A DNA stretch of 64,000 nt from Yoonia maricola (GCF_002797915.1 NZ_PGTY01000001.1:1922001-1986000); one strand, 5' to 3'. Positions 53,010 through 63,775 are shown, counted from the first letter of the stretch. Made by a program: numbers and translations. The notes: generated by a model not told the origin, from the letters alone.

Positions 53010-53720
53010 TTACGGAAGCAAAAAACGATAAAACCTATCCGCATCAATGAAGGCCGTCTTCTTGACCATTTCAGCGGCTGCGGCCTCTTCATCCGCGCCC
53101 CATTGTTCAATTTGCCAATGCTCATCAATGCGCGACAACGTCCATGCGTCTTCAACGGTGATGGCATCCCGTGTCACCGCCAGCGCCAAGACAAGCGACC
53201 CCGACAAGCTGATCAGATCATGTACCGCCGCAAGGGCGAAATCATCAAACGCGGCGACCTCAGATGTCAGCTTGTCCAACACCTCTGGCTTCTGGGTCAC
53301 ATGCATCACGCCTTCGCCCACAAACAACCGCGCACCCAGCGTCTCTGCCGCCCAGTCCAGCATCGGGTCCCATGCATCAGCCTGTCGTTTGATCAGCCCA
53401 TCTGGCCCGGCAGCACGGTAACACAGCAAATCACTGTCACCATATTCTGCCAGCAAGGCAATCACTTCGTCCCGTTGCGTCCGCACCTTATCAATCGCGG
53501 CATTCGCGCCGCGCGTCACCGGCATAGTGCGCGGATCGACGACCGCTTCCTGCGCATCCCATTCTTGCGCAATCGCATCAGCCATCGCCAGCGTTGGTAA
53601 TGTCAAAGGCGCTTTCGCGGGGGTGCGCACCGGACGCCCATCTAGCTTGACGGTGAACCCACCATCACACGCCTCGGCCTGCGCCTGTTTCCAGAACCGT
53701 TTGGGTTGCCAGTCGCTCAT
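53010..53720 (-). CDS. ATP12-family F1-ATPase assembly chaperone
   Basis: 236 residues. KRFWKQAQAEACDGGFTVKLDGRPVRTPAKAPL at the start (about 7-39), AQEWDAQEAVVDPRTMPVTR, and DLLCYRAAGPDGLIKRQADAWDP, all characteristic of ATP12. Binds the F1 alpha subunit before hexamer assembly. Downstream of the HAD phosphatase with 3 bases between. Confidence 0.92.
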   Translation of the reverse strand: MSDWQPKRFWKQAQAEACDGGFTVKLDGRPVRTPAKAPLTLPTLAMADAIAQEWDAQEAVVDPRTMPVTRGANAAIDKVRTQRDEVIALLAEYGDSDLLCYRAAGPDGLIKRQADAWDPMLDWAAETLGARLFVGEGVMHVTQKPEVLDKLTSEVAAFDDFALAAVHDLISLSGSLVLALAVTRDAITVEDAWTLSRIDEHWQIEQWGADEEAAAAEMVKKTAFIDADRFYRFLLP

Positions 53721-53723
53721 CGT

Positions 53724-54389
53724 TCAAGACCCTATCAGTTGGTCTACAGCACCCGCGAGAGCTGCAAAATCTTCGATCATCGCGTCAGGCAGCAAGGCAT
53801 CCGCCGCATGATAGCCCCACGTCACCCCGATCTTCTTGATCCCAGCCGCACGCGCCATATCCATGTCATAGGTCGTATCACCCAGCATGACAGCCTTCTG
53901 CGGTGGAACGCCTGTTTCACTCAGCGCCGTCAAAATCATCGAAGGGTTCGGCTTTGACGGATGATGGTCTGCCACTTGTTCAGAATGAAACACCCCAGTC
54001 AGCCCATGCCGCTCTAGCACCTTATCCAAGCCCCGCCGCGATTTCCCGGTCGCCACGGCCAGCAAAGTGTGATCCTGCGCGCGCAACACATCCAATGCGT
54101 CCATCGCACCGGGAAACAGCGGGCCCATTTCCCGATTATCCGAACGCAGCTGCATGAAAGACGCCTTGTAAGCCTCAACCAACCGCACCCGCTGCGCCTC
54201 GTCCACATCAGGGCAAAGCACGCGAAACGCTTCAGCCAGCGACAATCCCACAATCGACAGGACGGTCGCACGATCTGGCAAAGCCAAACCCTCAGCCTGA
54301 AACGCCAAGGTCATCGCCGCCATAATCTCCGCCTGACTGTCAACGAGTGTGCCGTCGACGTCAAAGATCACCAGCCGCAGATCACTCAT
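53724..54389 (-). CDS. HAD-superfamily hydrolase (phosphoglycolate phosphatase-like)
   Basis: 221 residues. Motif I IFDVDGTLVDS, cap helical domain, motif II AVATGKSRRG, motif III KPNPSMIL, motif IV MLGDTTYDMDMARAAG. A PGP/Gph-type phosphatase; substrate not determinable. Start overlaps the rluC stop by 8 bases. Confidence 0.88.
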   Translation of the reverse strand: MSDLRLVIFDVDGTLVDSQAEIMAAMTLAFQAEGLALPDRATVLSIVGLSLAEAFRVLCPDVDEAQRVRLVEAYKASFMQLRSDNREMGPLFPGAMDALDVLRAQDHTLLAVATGKSRRGLDKVLERHGLTGVFHSEQVADHHPSKPNPSMILTALSETGVPPQKAVMLGDTTYDMDMARAAGIKKIGVTWGYHAADALLPDAMIEDFAALAGAVDQLIGS

Positions 54390-55437
54390 CAGGCATATTG
54401 AACGGATCAACGGGGGCGTGGCCCACGATCCAACCCACGAAATCCCATGTGTTCTGCATATGCTCTGGCAATGGGGCCGTCAGATGCAGGGTCGCCCCCG
54501 TCGCCGGATGCTCAATTGTCAGGCTGCGCGCATGCAAGTGCAGCTTGCGCCCAATCTCACTGCCCATGCCAGCGCCCCAACCATCGCCAAGGTTTTCCTG
54601 ACCAGAGCCACCATACTTACCGTCACCCACAATCGGATGCCCAATCTCGGCCATATGCGCCCGCAACTGGTGCGTCCGCCCTGTAATCGGGACCAAGGCG
54701 CACCAAGCGGCACGGCTGGCAAGCGTATCCATTACGGCATAGTCAGATGTCGCGCGTTTCGCGCCCTCAACGCTATCGAGATCACGCGGATGCACACAGC
54801 GCATCTTTTCATTCTCACCACCGCGGCCATGGCCCGGAGCCTTTACCAAACCGTATTTGATCGTCCCCGCACGCGGATGGGGGACACCCGCAACGGCGGC
54901 CCAGTAAATCTTGCGCGTTTCACGATGCTTGAGGTTCTCGGTCAACTGCTTGGCCATCATGCGCGTGCGCGCCAGCAGCAGCACACCCGAGGTATCCTTA
55001 TCCAGACGATGCACCAACCGGGGCTTTTCCTCATAATCAAACATCAACGCCTCGGACAGCCCATCCACATGGCGCGTCGTCTTTGACCCGCCTTGGGTCG
55101 CCAAACCGGGGGGTTTGTTGATCGCGATGATGTGGTCATCTTTGTAGATGACACAGGACTGGATCAGCTTGGCATCTGCCTTGGTCACACCACGCTTGGC
55201 AAGGTTGGCCGCCGCAGCGGCCTCTTCCTCGGTCGGTAGTGGCGGAATACGCAGCTTTTGACCAACCTCAATACGCGCGTTGGATTTCACTCGACCACCA
55301 TCCACACGCAGCTCACCCTTGCGGCACATCTTCTCGATGCGGCCTTGGGTCAGATGCGGGAACAGGCGGCGCAAGTACCGATCCAAGCGTTGATCACCAT
55401 CATCAGGGCCAATGACCCGTGTTTGCACGCCACTCAT
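54382..55437 (-). CDS. rluC: 23S rRNA pseudouridine synthase RluC/RluD family
   Basis: 351 residues. N-terminal S4 domain (QRLDRYLRRLFPHLTQGRIEKMCRKGEL), catalytic Asp in RLVHRLDKDTSGVLLLARTR, and GRTHQLRAHMAEIGHPIVGDGKYGG. Acts on 23S rRNA. The start was set at MSGVQTR, overlapping the crcB stop by 4 bases; the longer frame lies wholly in crcB. Confidence 0.92.
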   Translation of the reverse strand: MSGVQTRVIGPDDGDQRLDRYLRRLFPHLTQGRIEKMCRKGELRVDGGRVKSNARIEVGQKLRIPPLPTEEEAAAAANLAKRGVTKADAKLIQSCVIYKDDHIIAINKPPGLATQGGSKTTRHVDGLSEALMFDYEEKPRLVHRLDKDTSGVLLLARTRMMAKQLTENLKHRETRKIYWAAVAGVPHPRAGTIKYGLVKAPGHGRGGENEKMRCVHPRDLDSVEGAKRATSDYAVMDTLASRAAWCALVPITGRTHQLRAHMAEIGHPIVGDGKYGGSGQENLGDGWGAGMGSEIGRKLHLHARSLTIEHPATGATLHLTAPLPEHMQNTWDFVGWIVGHAPVDPFNMPDE

Positions 55438-55793
55438 GTTGTCATTCCTCTTGCGATCCAAAGACCAGCGGCACAGGCCAGAACGGACATTACCAAGGAC
55501 GCCAACACATAGGCACCCGCGGCCGTCACGCGGCCTTCTTCCACCAACCGCAACGCATCCAAAGTGAACGCCGAAAAGGTCGTGAACCCACCCAAAACGC
55601 CCGTCATCAAAAACGGCAACCAATGCTGCAATCCGCGATCTGCCAGATGCACCCAGATCAATCCAATTGCAAAAGAGCCAATGACATTTACAGCCAAAGT
55701 GCCCAGCGGAAACGCCACAACCAGCCCCACGAGGTATCGCAGAACAGAACCAATCGCCCCGCCAAGGGCTACAGAGATCACAGGTGTCATCAT
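55434..55793 (-). CDS. crcB: Fluoride channel CrcB/Fluc
   Basis: 119 residues, four membrane helices: GGAIGSVLRYLVG, GTLAVNVIGSFAIGL with the conserved Asn, GVLGGFTTFSAFTLD with the Phe pair lining the pore. Exports fluoride as an antiparallel dimer. No fluoride riboswitch was seen. It follows rarA and is coupled to rluC by a 4-base overlap. Confidence 0.93.
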   Translation of the reverse strand: MMTPVISVALGGAIGSVLRYLVGLVVAFPLGTLAVNVIGSFAIGLIWVHLADRGLQHWLPFLMTGVLGGFTTFSAFTLDALRLVEEGRVTAAGAYVLASLVMSVLACAAGLWIARGMTT

Positions 55794-55824
55794 GGCGCTG
55801 CTCTGACCGCTTGCCGGGCGATTG

Positions 55825-57135
55825 TCAATTCTTGCTGCGCTTGGCACGCAGGCCTGCGAAGTAATCCACACGCTTTTTCAACTCACGCTCAAACCCGCGA
55901 TCAACCGGGACGTAATAAACACCCCGCTTCATCGTCTCAGGGAAGTAGTTCTGCCCGCTAAACCCATCCTCGGCATCATGGTCATAGTTATAACCTGCCC
56001 CAAACCCCTGCTCTTTCATCAAAGTCGTGGGCGCGTTCAGGATGTGGGCTGGCGGCGGCTCTGACCCGGTTTGTTTGGCCGCCGCGACAGCACCCTTATA
56101 CGCCACATAAGTCGCATTCGATTTCGGCGCCAGTGCGAGGTACGTCACAGCCTGCGCCAAGGCCAGTTCACCCTCCGGGCTGCCCAGCCGTTCATATGTT
56201 TCCCAAGACTGCAAACACACCGCCTGCGCCTGCGGATCAGCCAGCCCGATATCCTCAACCGCCATCCGCGTGATGCGGCGTGCAAGGAAACGCGGATCCT
56301 CGCCGCCAGCCAACATACGGGCGAACCAGTAAAGCGCTGCATCCGGGTCTGATCCGCGCACGGACTTATGCAGCGCACTGATCAGATTGTAATGCTCATC
56401 CCCCGACTTGTCGTATTTCGCCGCGCGCTTCATCAACCGCTTGGTCAGATCATCGGTGCTCAGCTTGCCATCCGTTGTCCAAGCACTGATCTGCTCAATG
56501 AGATTGAGCAGCGCACGCCCATCACCATCGGCCATCTCCAACAGTGCCTCGCGCGCAGGGCCATCCAACGGCAACGGCTTACCCAACTCCTTCTCTGCAC
56601 GCTGTGCCAGCAGTTCGAGGTCTTTGACGTCCAACCGGGTGAGGATGAACACTTGGCTCCGACTCAGAACAGCTGCGTTCAATTCAAAGCTGGGGTTCTC
56701 GGTCGTGGCCCCCACCAACAGGATCGTGCCGTCCTCCATATAGGGCAGAAACCCATCCTGCTGGGCTTTGTTAAAGCGGTGGATCTCATCCACAAACAGC
56801 AAGGTGCCCTTGCCATTCTGACGGCGCATCTTGGCGGCCTCAAAGACCTTGCGCAGATCCGGCACGCCCGTGAAGATTGCACTGATCTGCACAAAATGCA
56901 GGTCCGTCTCATCTGCGAGCAACCGCGCGATGGTCGTCTTGCCGACACCCGGCGGACCCCAGAAAATCAGCGAAGAGAGCGACCCAGACGACAACATCGT
57001 GCCCAACGGGGCATCCGGCCCCAACACCTGTTGCTGTCCAATCACCTCCGCCAAGGTCTTGGGCCGCAAACGATCCGCCAGCGGGCGCGGGCCTGCGGTG
57101 GTGTCGGCAGTTGTGCTGTCAAAAAGATCGGCCAT
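55825..57135 (-). CDS. rarA: Replication-associated recombination protein A (RarA/MgsA)
   Basis: 436 residues. Walker A WGPPGVGKTT (59-68), Walker B FVDEIHRFNKAQQD, sensor GATTENPSFELN, then the RarA tetramerisation region (SVRGSDPDAALYWFARML, ALAPKSNATYVAYKGA, GVYYVPVDRG). Acts at stalled forks. Start at MADLFDSTT; the 26 codons before it are not conserved. First gene of rarA-crcB-rluC-HAD-ATP12. Confidence 0.95.
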   Translation of the reverse strand: MADLFDSTTADTTAGPRPLADRLRPKTLAEVIGQQQVLGPDAPLGTMLSSGSLSSLIFWGPPGVGKTTIARLLADETDLHFVQISAIFTGVPDLRKVFEAAKMRRQNGKGTLLFVDEIHRFNKAQQDGFLPYMEDGTILLVGATTENPSFELNAAVLSRSQVFILTRLDVKDLELLAQRAEKELGKPLPLDGPAREALLEMADGDGRALLNLIEQISAWTTDGKLSTDDLTKRLMKRAAKYDKSGDEHYNLISALHKSVRGSDPDAALYWFARMLAGGEDPRFLARRITRMAVEDIGLADPQAQAVCLQSWETYERLGSPEGELALAQAVTYLALAPKSNATYVAYKGAVAAAKQTGSEPPPAHILNAPTTLMKEQGFGAGYNYDHDAEDGFSGQNYFPETMKRGVYYVPVDRGFERELKKRVDYFAGLRAKRSKN

Positions 57136-57293
57136 GGTCCCCAAAGATATGTTCGGAGCGCCGCTTGATTGCAAGCTATCACATGTGGAAGGCTTTCCGG
57201 AGGACGCAGACAAGGTCGGCTGTGCGGACTTTTCTGCCGTTCATCAAATACTCACGCTCTGAAGTTTTCGCGTGCAGTCGGTTTTTTATCAAA

Positions 57294-58004
57294 TTAGGGA
57301 GTTTTCGTCCAATAGGGATCTACGCCTTTCATGAAAGATTCATGGGCGCTTATATATTTTTTTTGAATTTTTCTAAGAAATGTTTTCGTTGCTTCGACAT
57401 CAGAATTCCTGCTGGTTTCCAAGTAATATAGCTCAATGTCTGTAACAAGGGTTTCCATCTTATCTTCCAAGACAAGACAAGCCCAATAGAGCGCAGCATG
57501 CTTTCTTTTTTGACCCGCGTCTTTGATGACTTCCGAAAAGGGAGTTGTTGAGGTCTTTTGAGTGATTTCGTTCGCGCCTATTTCAAGGCCTTCTAACAAT
57601 GCCATTGCAGCTTGCTCTGGGTGGGGATCATCAAACGTTTTTGTCCATGTATGCATAGTGAAACTGCGTGCTTGGTGTGCTGCTGCGGCGCGAAAAGAAA
57701 GTGGTTGATTGACGTTGTCTGTTAAATCCTGTGCATGCCAATGTACAAGGTCGGCCATCATCGGTTTCGCAGAAAGCTCTATTTTCAGGCCGAGGGTCAT
57801 TCCATCCTCGTTTGATGCAGGGGACAAGACTCCACTCACAAACATCTGATCATTTTTACCGAACAAATACTGCGATTTGTTGCTCCATCGTGAATTGCGC
57901 ATCAGTGGTTTCGATAACTTGATCGTATCCTCTGCAAATCGCATTCGACAACGAGCGCGTTGATTTAGCGTCATTGATTTTTCTGGTATCAGTGGTTTTC
58001 CCAT
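57294..58004 (-). CDS. Hypothetical protein of unknown family
   Basis: 236 residues, more A/T-rich than its neighbours. No signal peptide or membrane helix. The opening is rich in basic residues; central AAAAHQARSFTMHTWTKTF and a helical second half (HAALYWACLVLEDKMETLVTDIELYYLE) end in a Lys-rich tail. No recognised motif. Upstream bases lack a good ribosome site, and a start at 57974 is possible. It sits alone between rarA and the ribosomal operon terminator and may be a recent arrival. Confidence 0.55.
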   Translation of the reverse strand: MGKPLIPEKSMTLNQRARCRMRFAEDTIKLSKPLMRNSRWSNKSQYLFGKNDQMFVSGVLSPASNEDGMTLGLKIELSAKPMMADLVHWHAQDLTDNVNQPLSFRAAAAHQARSFTMHTWTKTFDDPHPEQAAMALLEGLEIGANEITQKTSTTPFSEVIKDAGQKRKHAALYWACLVLEDKMETLVTDIELYYLETSRNSDVEATKTFLRKIQKKYISAHESFMKGVDPYWTKTP

Positions 58005-58127
58005 TTGAGACAGTTAGAATGCATGGTGGGTTTGAATGCAAGTAACTCATAATCATCGTCAAAGTACCGCTGATACAATGACTTATCGAGGGTAGCTTTG
58101 GGCTCAAACCAGACATTCACCAATACA

Positions 58128-58156
58128 AAAGGCCTCACAAAGCATGCGAGGCCTTT
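58128..58156 (-). terminator. Intrinsic terminator of the ribosomal protein operon
   Basis: AAAGGCCTC / GAGGCCTTT stem, then TTTTGTATT on the minus strand, 24 bases after the rplQ stop. Confidence 0.9.
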
Positions 58157-58179
58157 CAAAATTCTTCGGTCAGAGAACC

Positions 58180-58599
58180 TTAATCTTCTGCGTTCTCGTA
58201 CTCTTCCAAACGGGCCTTGTCAGCCGCACCTTTGGCATCGACGTCGCGGTCGACAAATTCGATGATCGCCATTGGGGCCATGTCACCATAGCGGAAGCCC
58301 GCTTTGATGATACGGACGTAACCACCCTGACGCTCTTTGTAGCGCGGGCCGATGACGTCGAACAGTTTCGCTGTGTGCATTTCCTGCTTCAGCTGTGCAT
58401 TGGCCTGACGACGGGCATGCAGATCGCCGCGCTTGCCCAGCGTGACAAGCTTTTCAACGATCCGGCGCAGTTCTTTCGCCTTGGGCAATGTTGTTTTGAT
58501 CTGCTCATGTTCGATGAGCGAGCCTGCCATGTTCGCGAACAGCGCCTTGCGGTGTTCATGTGTGCGGTTCAGGCGGCGGTAACCTCTTGCGTGACGCAT
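58180..58599 (-). CDS. rplQ: 50S ribosomal protein L17
   Basis: 139 residues starting [20 protein letters not shown], with [24 protein letters not shown]. All typical of L17. The C-terminal tail ([19 protein letters not shown]) is the short acidic extension common in alphaproteobacteria. Last gene of the operon. Confidence 0.98.
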   Translation of the reverse strand: MRHARGYRRLNRTHEHRKALFANMAGSLIEHEQIKTTLPKAKELRRIVEKLVTLGKRGDLHARRQANAQLKQEMHTAKLFDVIGPRYKERQGGYVRIIKAGFRYGDMAPMAIIEFVDRDVDAKGAADKARLEEYENAED

Positions 58600-58710
58600 G
58601 TGATAGTCTCCATTTTGTTTTATCGATGGGCCGATGCGATGCGTGTCGCTGGCTCCGTTAGTGGGGCGGAATTGCCCAGGATATTCCCCGCCAGTGCGGG
58701 CATTTTGTGC

Positions 58711-58765
58711 AAGGCGGGGAGAACCCCGCCTTACGGTATTTATGTAGGTCGGGGTTTACCCCGAC
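58711..58765. repeat. Two adjacent GC-rich hairpins (REP-like) between rpoA and rplQ
   Basis: AAGGCGGGG-AGAA-CCCCGCCTT (58711-58732) and GTCGGGG-TTTA-CCCCGAC (58748-58765). They sit in an unusually long 172-base rpoA-rplQ gap. The paired-hairpin form suggests a dispersed extragenic element or an attenuator. Confidence 0.65.
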
Positions 58766-58771
58766 ACCCCA

Positions 58772-59788
58772 TCAAAACTGGTCTTCGAACTTCTTGGCCA
58801 GATCTTCGATGTTGTCTGGTGGCCAGTCCTCAACGTCCATGCCAAGGTGCAAACCCATGCCTGACAGCACTTCCTTGATCTCGTTCAAAGATTTGCGGCC
58901 AAAGTTCGGTGTGCGCAGCATCTCTGCTTCGGTCTTCTGGATCAGATCGCCGATGTACACGATGTTGTCGTTCTTGAGGCAGTTTGCCGAACGGACAGAC
59001 AGCTCCAGCTCGTCCACTTTCTTCAACAGAAGCGGGTTGAACTCCAGACCATCATCATCCGCACCGGTTTGTGCTGACTCAGGCTCATCAAAGTTGACGA
59101 AGATTGACAGCTGGTCCTGCAGAATGCGGGCGGCATATGCCACTGCATCATCAGGTGTCAGCGACCCATCGGTTTCAACCTTCATGGTCAGCTTGTCATA
59201 ATCCAGCACCTGACCCTCACGGGTCGGCTGCACGTCATAGCTCACCTTCTTGACCGGCGAATAGATCGCATCGACAGACATCATGCCGATCGGTGCATCT
59301 TCTGGCTTGTTCTTGTCTGCGGATACATAGCCCTTACCGGTGTTGACGGTCAGTTCCATGTAAAGGTCGGCGCCATCATCAAGGTGACAGATCACATGAT
59401 CCTTGTTCAGGACCTCGATGCCAGCAGTCTCGGAAATATCCGCAGCGGTCACAACGCCCGGGCCTTTGGCCTGAACGGACAAACGCTTGGGGCCCTCGAC
59501 CTCCATACGGATCGCAACACCTTTGAGGTTCAGCACGATATCGGTGACGTCTTCACGCACACCGGACACGGATGAAAACTCGTGCAGGACGTTGTCAATC
59601 TGAACGGCAGTGATGGCGGCACCCTGAAGGGATGACATCAAAATGCGGCGCAGGGCGTTGCCCAATGTCAAACCAAAGCCACGCTCAAGTGGTTCTGCAA
59701 TGACGGTTGCCTGACGTGCGGGGTCGTTACCCGGCTTAACTTCCAATTGAGTTGGCTTGATCAACTCAGCCCAGTTTTTGTGGATCAT
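58772..59788 (-). CDS. rpoA: RNA polymerase alpha subunit
   Basis: 338 residues. N-terminal domain [43 protein letters not shown], and C-terminal domain [49 protein letters not shown]. Complete and standard length. The ATG at 59788 gives the conserved start; a frame four codons longer is not used. Confidence 0.98.
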   Translation of the reverse strand: MIHKNWAELIKPTQLEVKPGNDPARQATVIAEPLERGFGLTLGNALRRILMSSLQGAAITAVQIDNVLHEFSSVSGVREDVTDIVLNLKGVAIRMEVEGPKRLSVQAKGPGVVTAADISETAGIEVLNKDHVICHLDDGADLYMELTVNTGKGYVSADKNKPEDAPIGMMSVDAIYSPVKKVSYDVQPTREGQVLDYDKLTMKVETDGSLTPDDAVAYAARILQDQLSIFVNFDEPESAQTGADDDGLEFNPLLLKKVDELELSVRSANCLKNDNIVYIGDLIQKTEAEMLRTPNFGRKSLNEIKEVLSGMGLHLGMDVEDWPPDNIEDLAKKFEDQF

Positions 59789-59897
59789 ATGTCCCTCCAT
59801 ACTAGTCTGCCTTCATGGTCCAAAAAGGCAAACGCCCGAGGTTGAAATGACGGATTGGGACCGTGCCAAAACACAGCCCCAAGGCGTTTGGGTGTAA

Positions 59898-60287
59898 TTA
59901 GACGCGGCGGCGCTTTGGCGGGCGGCAACCGTTGTGGGCCATTGGGGTCACGTCACGGATAGATGTGATGTTAAAGCCAACAGCAGCCAATGCGCGGAGT
60001 GCGGATTCACGACCGGAACCGGGGCCCTGCACTTCAACCTCCAGCGTTTTCACGCCGTGATCTTGTGCTTTCTTGCCCGCATCCTCAGCAGCCATTTGGG
60101 CGGCATAGGGTGTGGATTTCCGCGAACCCTTGAAGCCCATGGTGCCAGCAGACGACCAAGAGATCGCGTTGCCCTGCACGTCAGAGATCAGGATTTTTGT
60201 GTTGTTGAAAGAAGAATTCACATGCGCAACACCAGCTGCGATGTTCTTGGAAACCTTCTTTTTGGTGCGTTTTGTATCACGTGCCAT
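59898..60287 (-). CDS. rpsK: 30S ribosomal protein S11
   Basis: 129 residues, [31 protein letters not shown] at the start and the [11 protein letters not shown] and [15 protein letters not shown] motifs at the end. Standard S11. GGGAGG site upstream. Confidence 0.98.
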   Translation of the reverse strand: MARDTKRTKKKVSKNIAAGVAHVNSSFNNTKILISDVQGNAISWSSAGTMGFKGSRKSTPYAAQMAAEDAGKKAQDHGVKTLEVEVQGPGSGRESALRALAAVGFNITSIRDVTPMAHNGCRPPKRRRV

Positions 60288-60301
60288 TGATCGAGCCTCC
60301 C

Positions 60302-60670
60302 TTATTTCTTCTTACCAGCAATGGCCTTTGCAGGGCCCTTGCGTGTACGTGCGTTTGTGGAAGTTCGCTGACCACGGACCGGCAGGTTACGACGGTGGCG
60401 CAGGCCACGGTAGCAACCAAGGTCCATCAGACGCTTGATGTTCATCTGTGTCTCGCGACGCAGGTCACCTTCTACTGTCAGGTTGGCGTCGATATATTCA
60501 CGGATCGACAGCACTTCTGCATCAGAAAGCTGGTTAACACGGCGCGCGCGGTCAATCTTGACCGCTTCGCAGATTTCTTCGGCTTTGGTGGACCCAATTC
60601 CGGTAATGTAGGTAAGGGCGATTGGAACCCGCTTTGCAGTCGGGATGTTTACGCCGGCAATACGTGCCAC
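60302..60670 (-). CDS. rpsM: 30S ribosomal protein S13
   Basis: 122 residues from a GTG start, giving the conserved [19 protein letters not shown] opening and the usual length; AAGGA lies 8 bases upstream. [11 protein letters not shown] and the basic tail [27 protein letters not shown] are diagnostic. A longer frame upstream is not conserved. Confidence 0.97.
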   Translation of the reverse strand: MARIAGVNIPTAKRVPIALTYITGIGSTKAEEICEAVKIDRARRVNQLSDAEVLSIREYIDANLTVEGDLRRETQMNIKRLMDLGCYRGLRHRRNLPVRGQRTSTNARTRKGPAKAIAGKKK

Positions 60671-60932
60671 GTGTGCAATTCCTTTTCGTTGCGGGTCCGT
60701 CATTCCAGACCCTTTTTTCACAACGGAAGCCCGGACCTGAAAGGGCGCCGGGCTGCGTCATATCGAGGTGTTCTGTGGGATCAGGGCGCGACCCTTAACC
60801 ACAAATTGATTCCCGCGAGGGATGGCGCTGTTTAGGGGGCATTTGAACTGTGGTCAAGCCGCCCCGCGCAGCGCTAAGGATTTTCCAGAAAATCCTTTCG
60901 AACAGAACAATTTTCGACGAAAATTGTTCGCG

Positions 60933-61511
60933 CTAGGCCAAAGCGTCCGAAATACTCGCCGCGACCTCATCCATGCTGGCCAGACCATCCACAGATTTCA
61001 AATCACCTTTGGCATAATAGTACCCCACCAATGGGCTGGTCTGTTTGTAGTAGGCCATCAAACGAATCTTCAGACTTTCTTCGTTATCATCCGCACGAAC
61101 TGGCTGACCTGCGGCTTCGGCCTCTTTCGCGCGCCCAACAATACGCTCGACCAAAACCTCATCATCGACTTGCAGTTCGATCACGCAATCAAGGTTTTCG
61201 CCCATCTCAACCAACAAATCGTCCAACGCATCGGCCTGCGCCAACGTCCGGGGAAAGCCATCAAAGATATAGCCGCCTTTGCCGTCATCGCTTTCCAACT
61301 GTTCACGGATCAAGCCGATGACAATCTCATCGGTCACAAGGTCACCACGGTCCATGACAGCGGCCACCATCTTGCCCATCTCTGTCCCACTGGTACGGGC
61401 AGCCCGCAACATATCGCCGGTGCTCAGTTGCACCATGTTGCGTTCGTCAACAAGCCTGGCCGCTTGCGTTCCCTTACCCGCCCCCGGCGGTCCCAGCAGT
61501 ATGATATTCAT
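60933..61511 (-). CDS. adk: Adenylate kinase
   Basis: 192 residues, short-LID form. P-loop [14 protein letters not shown] (7-20), [25 protein letters not shown], and [13 protein letters not shown]. Balances ATP, ADP and AMP. The start overlaps the secY stop by 4 bases, as common in the spc operon of this group. About 260 bases separate it from rpsM and include A/T-rich inverted GGATTTTCCAG-type stretches. Confidence 0.97.
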   Translation of the reverse strand: MNIILLGPPGAGKGTQAARLVDERNMVQLSTGDMLRAARTSGTEMGKMVAAVMDRGDLVTDEIVIGLIREQLESDDGKGGYIFDGFPRTLAQADALDDLLVEMGENLDCVIELQVDDEVLVERIVGRAKEAEAAGQPVRADDNEESLKIRLMAYYKQTSPLVGYYYAKGDLKSVDGLASMDEVAASISDALA

Positions 61512-62866
61512 CGACGCGATGGCCCCTTACGTTTTGAACTACGCTTGCCACGCAACTGAGACTTCTCAATCAGGCCTTCGTATTGATGTGCGACCAGATG
61601 AGACTGGATTTGTTGGATGGTGTCCATACCCACCGAAACAATAATCAGGATCGATGTACCGCCAAAGTAGAAAGGAATAGCCAATTCTGCGCGAATAATC
61701 TCTGGCAGCAGTGCCACCAGCGCGAGGTAACCGGACCCCAGCACCAGAATACGCGTCACGACGTAATCCAGATATTCCTCGGTTTTCTTACCGGGGCGGA
61801 TACCCGGCACAAAACCGTTCTGGTTCTTGAGGTTCTCTGCAACATCCTCGGTCTTGAAAGCGACTTCACGGGTGTAGAAATACGTGAAAAAGATGATCAT
61901 GCCGCCAAAGAAAATCAGATAGAGCGGCTGGCCAGGGCCAAAGAGCGCCAGAACCGTGGACATGAACGGGCCGGACGAGCCGCCGTTGAACGTACTGATC
62001 GTGGTGGGCAGCAATAGCAAGGCAGAGGCGAAGATCGCAGGAATAACACCGGCCGGGTTCACCTTGATCGGCAAGTGGCTGGTCGAGCCATCATAGACCT
62101 TCATACCACGCTGCTGGCGCGGGTACTGAATGTGAATCTTGCGCAAGCTGCGCTCCATGAAGACCACAAAGGTCAGCACGACGATCAGCATCACAATGAT
62201 ACCAACGACGACGGCAGGGCTGATCGCGCCAGAGCGGCCTTGCGACAGAAACTGCGCCATGGCGGCAGGGATTTCAGCAATAATACCAACAAAGATAATC
62301 AGCGAGATACCGTTACCAATGCCGCGCGCCGTGATCTGCTCACCCAGCCACATCAGGAACATACAGCCACCAACAATCGTAATGACGGTAGATGCTTGGA
62401 AAAACAGCCCCGGATCAGCGGCCAGTCCACCCGCTTCCAAGCTCACAGCAAGGCCGTAGGCTTGCACTGTGGCCAAAACCACGGTGCCGTAGCGGGTATA
62501 TTGGTTTAGCTTGCGCCGCCCTTGCTCGCCCTCTTTCTTGAGGTTCTTCAGCGGCTCCCACATGGAGCCCAAAAGCTGCATCACAATCGAAGCAGAGATA
62601 TAAGGCATGATCCCAAGGGTGAAAATCGCCATCCGCGACAGAGCGCCACCGGTGAACATCGACAGAATACCGCCGATGCCAGATTGCGCATCATCCATGA
62701 ACTGCTGCAGGGCAATACCATCAATGCCCGGGACGGGAATAAACGTACCAAGGCGGTAGATGATTAACAAACCAAGCGTAAACAAAATACGCTGGCGCAA
62801 TTCAGTTGCTTTGCCGAAGGCGCTCCAACTGACGTTGGCTGCCATTTGCTCTGCTGCAGAAGCCAT
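61508..62866 (-). CDS. secY: Preprotein translocase subunit SecY
   Basis: 452 residues with ten membrane helices. [49 protein letters not shown] [19 protein letters not shown], and [21 protein letters not shown] are SecY signatures. Core of the SecYEG channel. Confidence 0.98.
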   Translation of the reverse strand: MASAAEQMAANVSWSAFGKATELRQRILFTLGLLIIYRLGTFIPVPGIDGIALQQFMDDAQSGIGGILSMFTGGALSRMAIFTLGIMPYISASIVMQLLGSMWEPLKNLKKEGEQGRRKLNQYTRYGTVVLATVQAYGLAVSLEAGGLAADPGLFFQASTVITIVGGCMFLMWLGEQITARGIGNGISLIIFVGIIAEIPAAMAQFLSQGRSGAISPAVVVGIIVMLIVVLTFVVFMERSLRKIHIQYPRQQRGMKVYDGSTSHLPIKVNPAGVIPAIFASALLLLPTTISTFNGGSSGPFMSTVLALFGPGQPLYLIFFGGMIIFFTYFYTREVAFKTEDVAENLKNQNGFVPGIRPGKKTEEYLDYVVTRILVLGSGYLALVALLPEIIRAELAIPFYFGGTSILIIVSVGMDTIQQIQSHLVAHQYEGLIEKSQLRGKRSSKRKGPSRR

Positions 62867-62886
62867 ATGGGTCTCTTTTTTATAAG

Positions 62887-62920
62887 AAACGCCGCTGCGG
62901 TTCCCCGATCAGCGGCGTTT
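62887..62920 (-). terminator. Hairpin between rplO and secY
   Basis: AAACGCCGCTG / CAGCGGCGTTT, a perfect 11-base stem with a 12-base loop and an A/T-rich tail toward secY. Probably an attenuator within the operon, not a full stop. Confidence 0.6.
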
Positions 62921-62970
62921 GGGAAAACTTCAAAGGCTATGTAAGCGACCAAAGGGTCGCTCACAAGGTC

Positions 62971-63444
62971 TTACTCAGCCGCTGCCGGTGTTGTGACAGT
63001 CAGTGAACCGCCGGCCTTCTCAACCGCTTCCACAGCACCCTTGGAGGCACCGGTGACAGCGATCTTGGCTTTGGCCTTGAAATCACCCTTGGCCAGAACG
63101 CGGATACCGTCCTTCTTGCGGCGCACCAAACCGGACGCGACCAGCGCATCTTCGGTGATGTCTGCTTTGACGTCGATCTTGCCTTCGTCGATGAATTTCT
63201 GGATCAGCCCAAGGTTGATGACCGCAAATGTCTTGCGGTTCGGCTTGTTGAAACCACGCTTTGGCAGACGCTGGTAGAGTGGCATCTGGCCGCCCTCATA
63301 GCCTTTGATGGCGACACCAGAACGTGATTTCTGACCTTTGATACCACGGCCACCGGTCTTACCTTTGCCGGACCCTGCACCACGGCCCACACGCTGTTTG
63401 CGCGTTGTTGCACCTGGGTTGTCGGATAGTTCATTCAGTTTCAT
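62971..63444 (-). CDS. rplO: 50S ribosomal protein L15
   Basis: 157 residues. [43 protein letters not shown] and [21 protein letters not shown] [19 protein letters not shown] are unmistakable L15. AAAAGGAGAA site upstream. In this window it is the first ribosomal gene of the run. Confidence 0.98.
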   Translation of the reverse strand: MKLNELSDNPGATTRKQRVGRGAGSGKGKTGGRGIKGQKSRSGVAIKGYEGGQMPLYQRLPKRGFNKPNRKTFAVINLGLIQKFIDEGKIDVKADITEDALVASGLVRRKKDGIRVLAKGDFKAKAKIAVTGASKGAVEAVEKAGGSLTVTTPAAAE

Positions 63445-63775
63445 GTCGCTTCTCCTTTTGCCGGAATTGGCCCCCAGCGACGGGAGCGGCCAAACACGGC
63501 GTTACAGTTGTGAGTCGGAAATTTGGTGTCCGACTGGGGGCGTATAGACGGGAGGATGGAAGGCGTCAAGAAAGTGATGGGGTCGGCTGCGACCTCACTG
63601 AATCCGGAGACAGCCAGAATTGGCCCAAGGCTGCGCTTCTGCAAATGCTAGCACAAAGAAACTCAAAGTCTTGTGGCAATATGCAGACATTTACGTCGAG
63701 CAATATTCAGTAATTTGCTCAACCTTTGGGTTATGCAGTCGATTTATTGCATCAATCCAATGCCTCAAAATCAGG
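63445..63775. promoter_or_regulatory. Leader region upstream of rplO, no gene seen
   Basis: 331 bases with no supportable frame. A 7-base inverted repeat AGTCGGA/TCCGACT lies at 63513-63535. An rplO promoter here is likely if the upstream frame is not part of the ribosomal operon. Confidence 0.4.
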
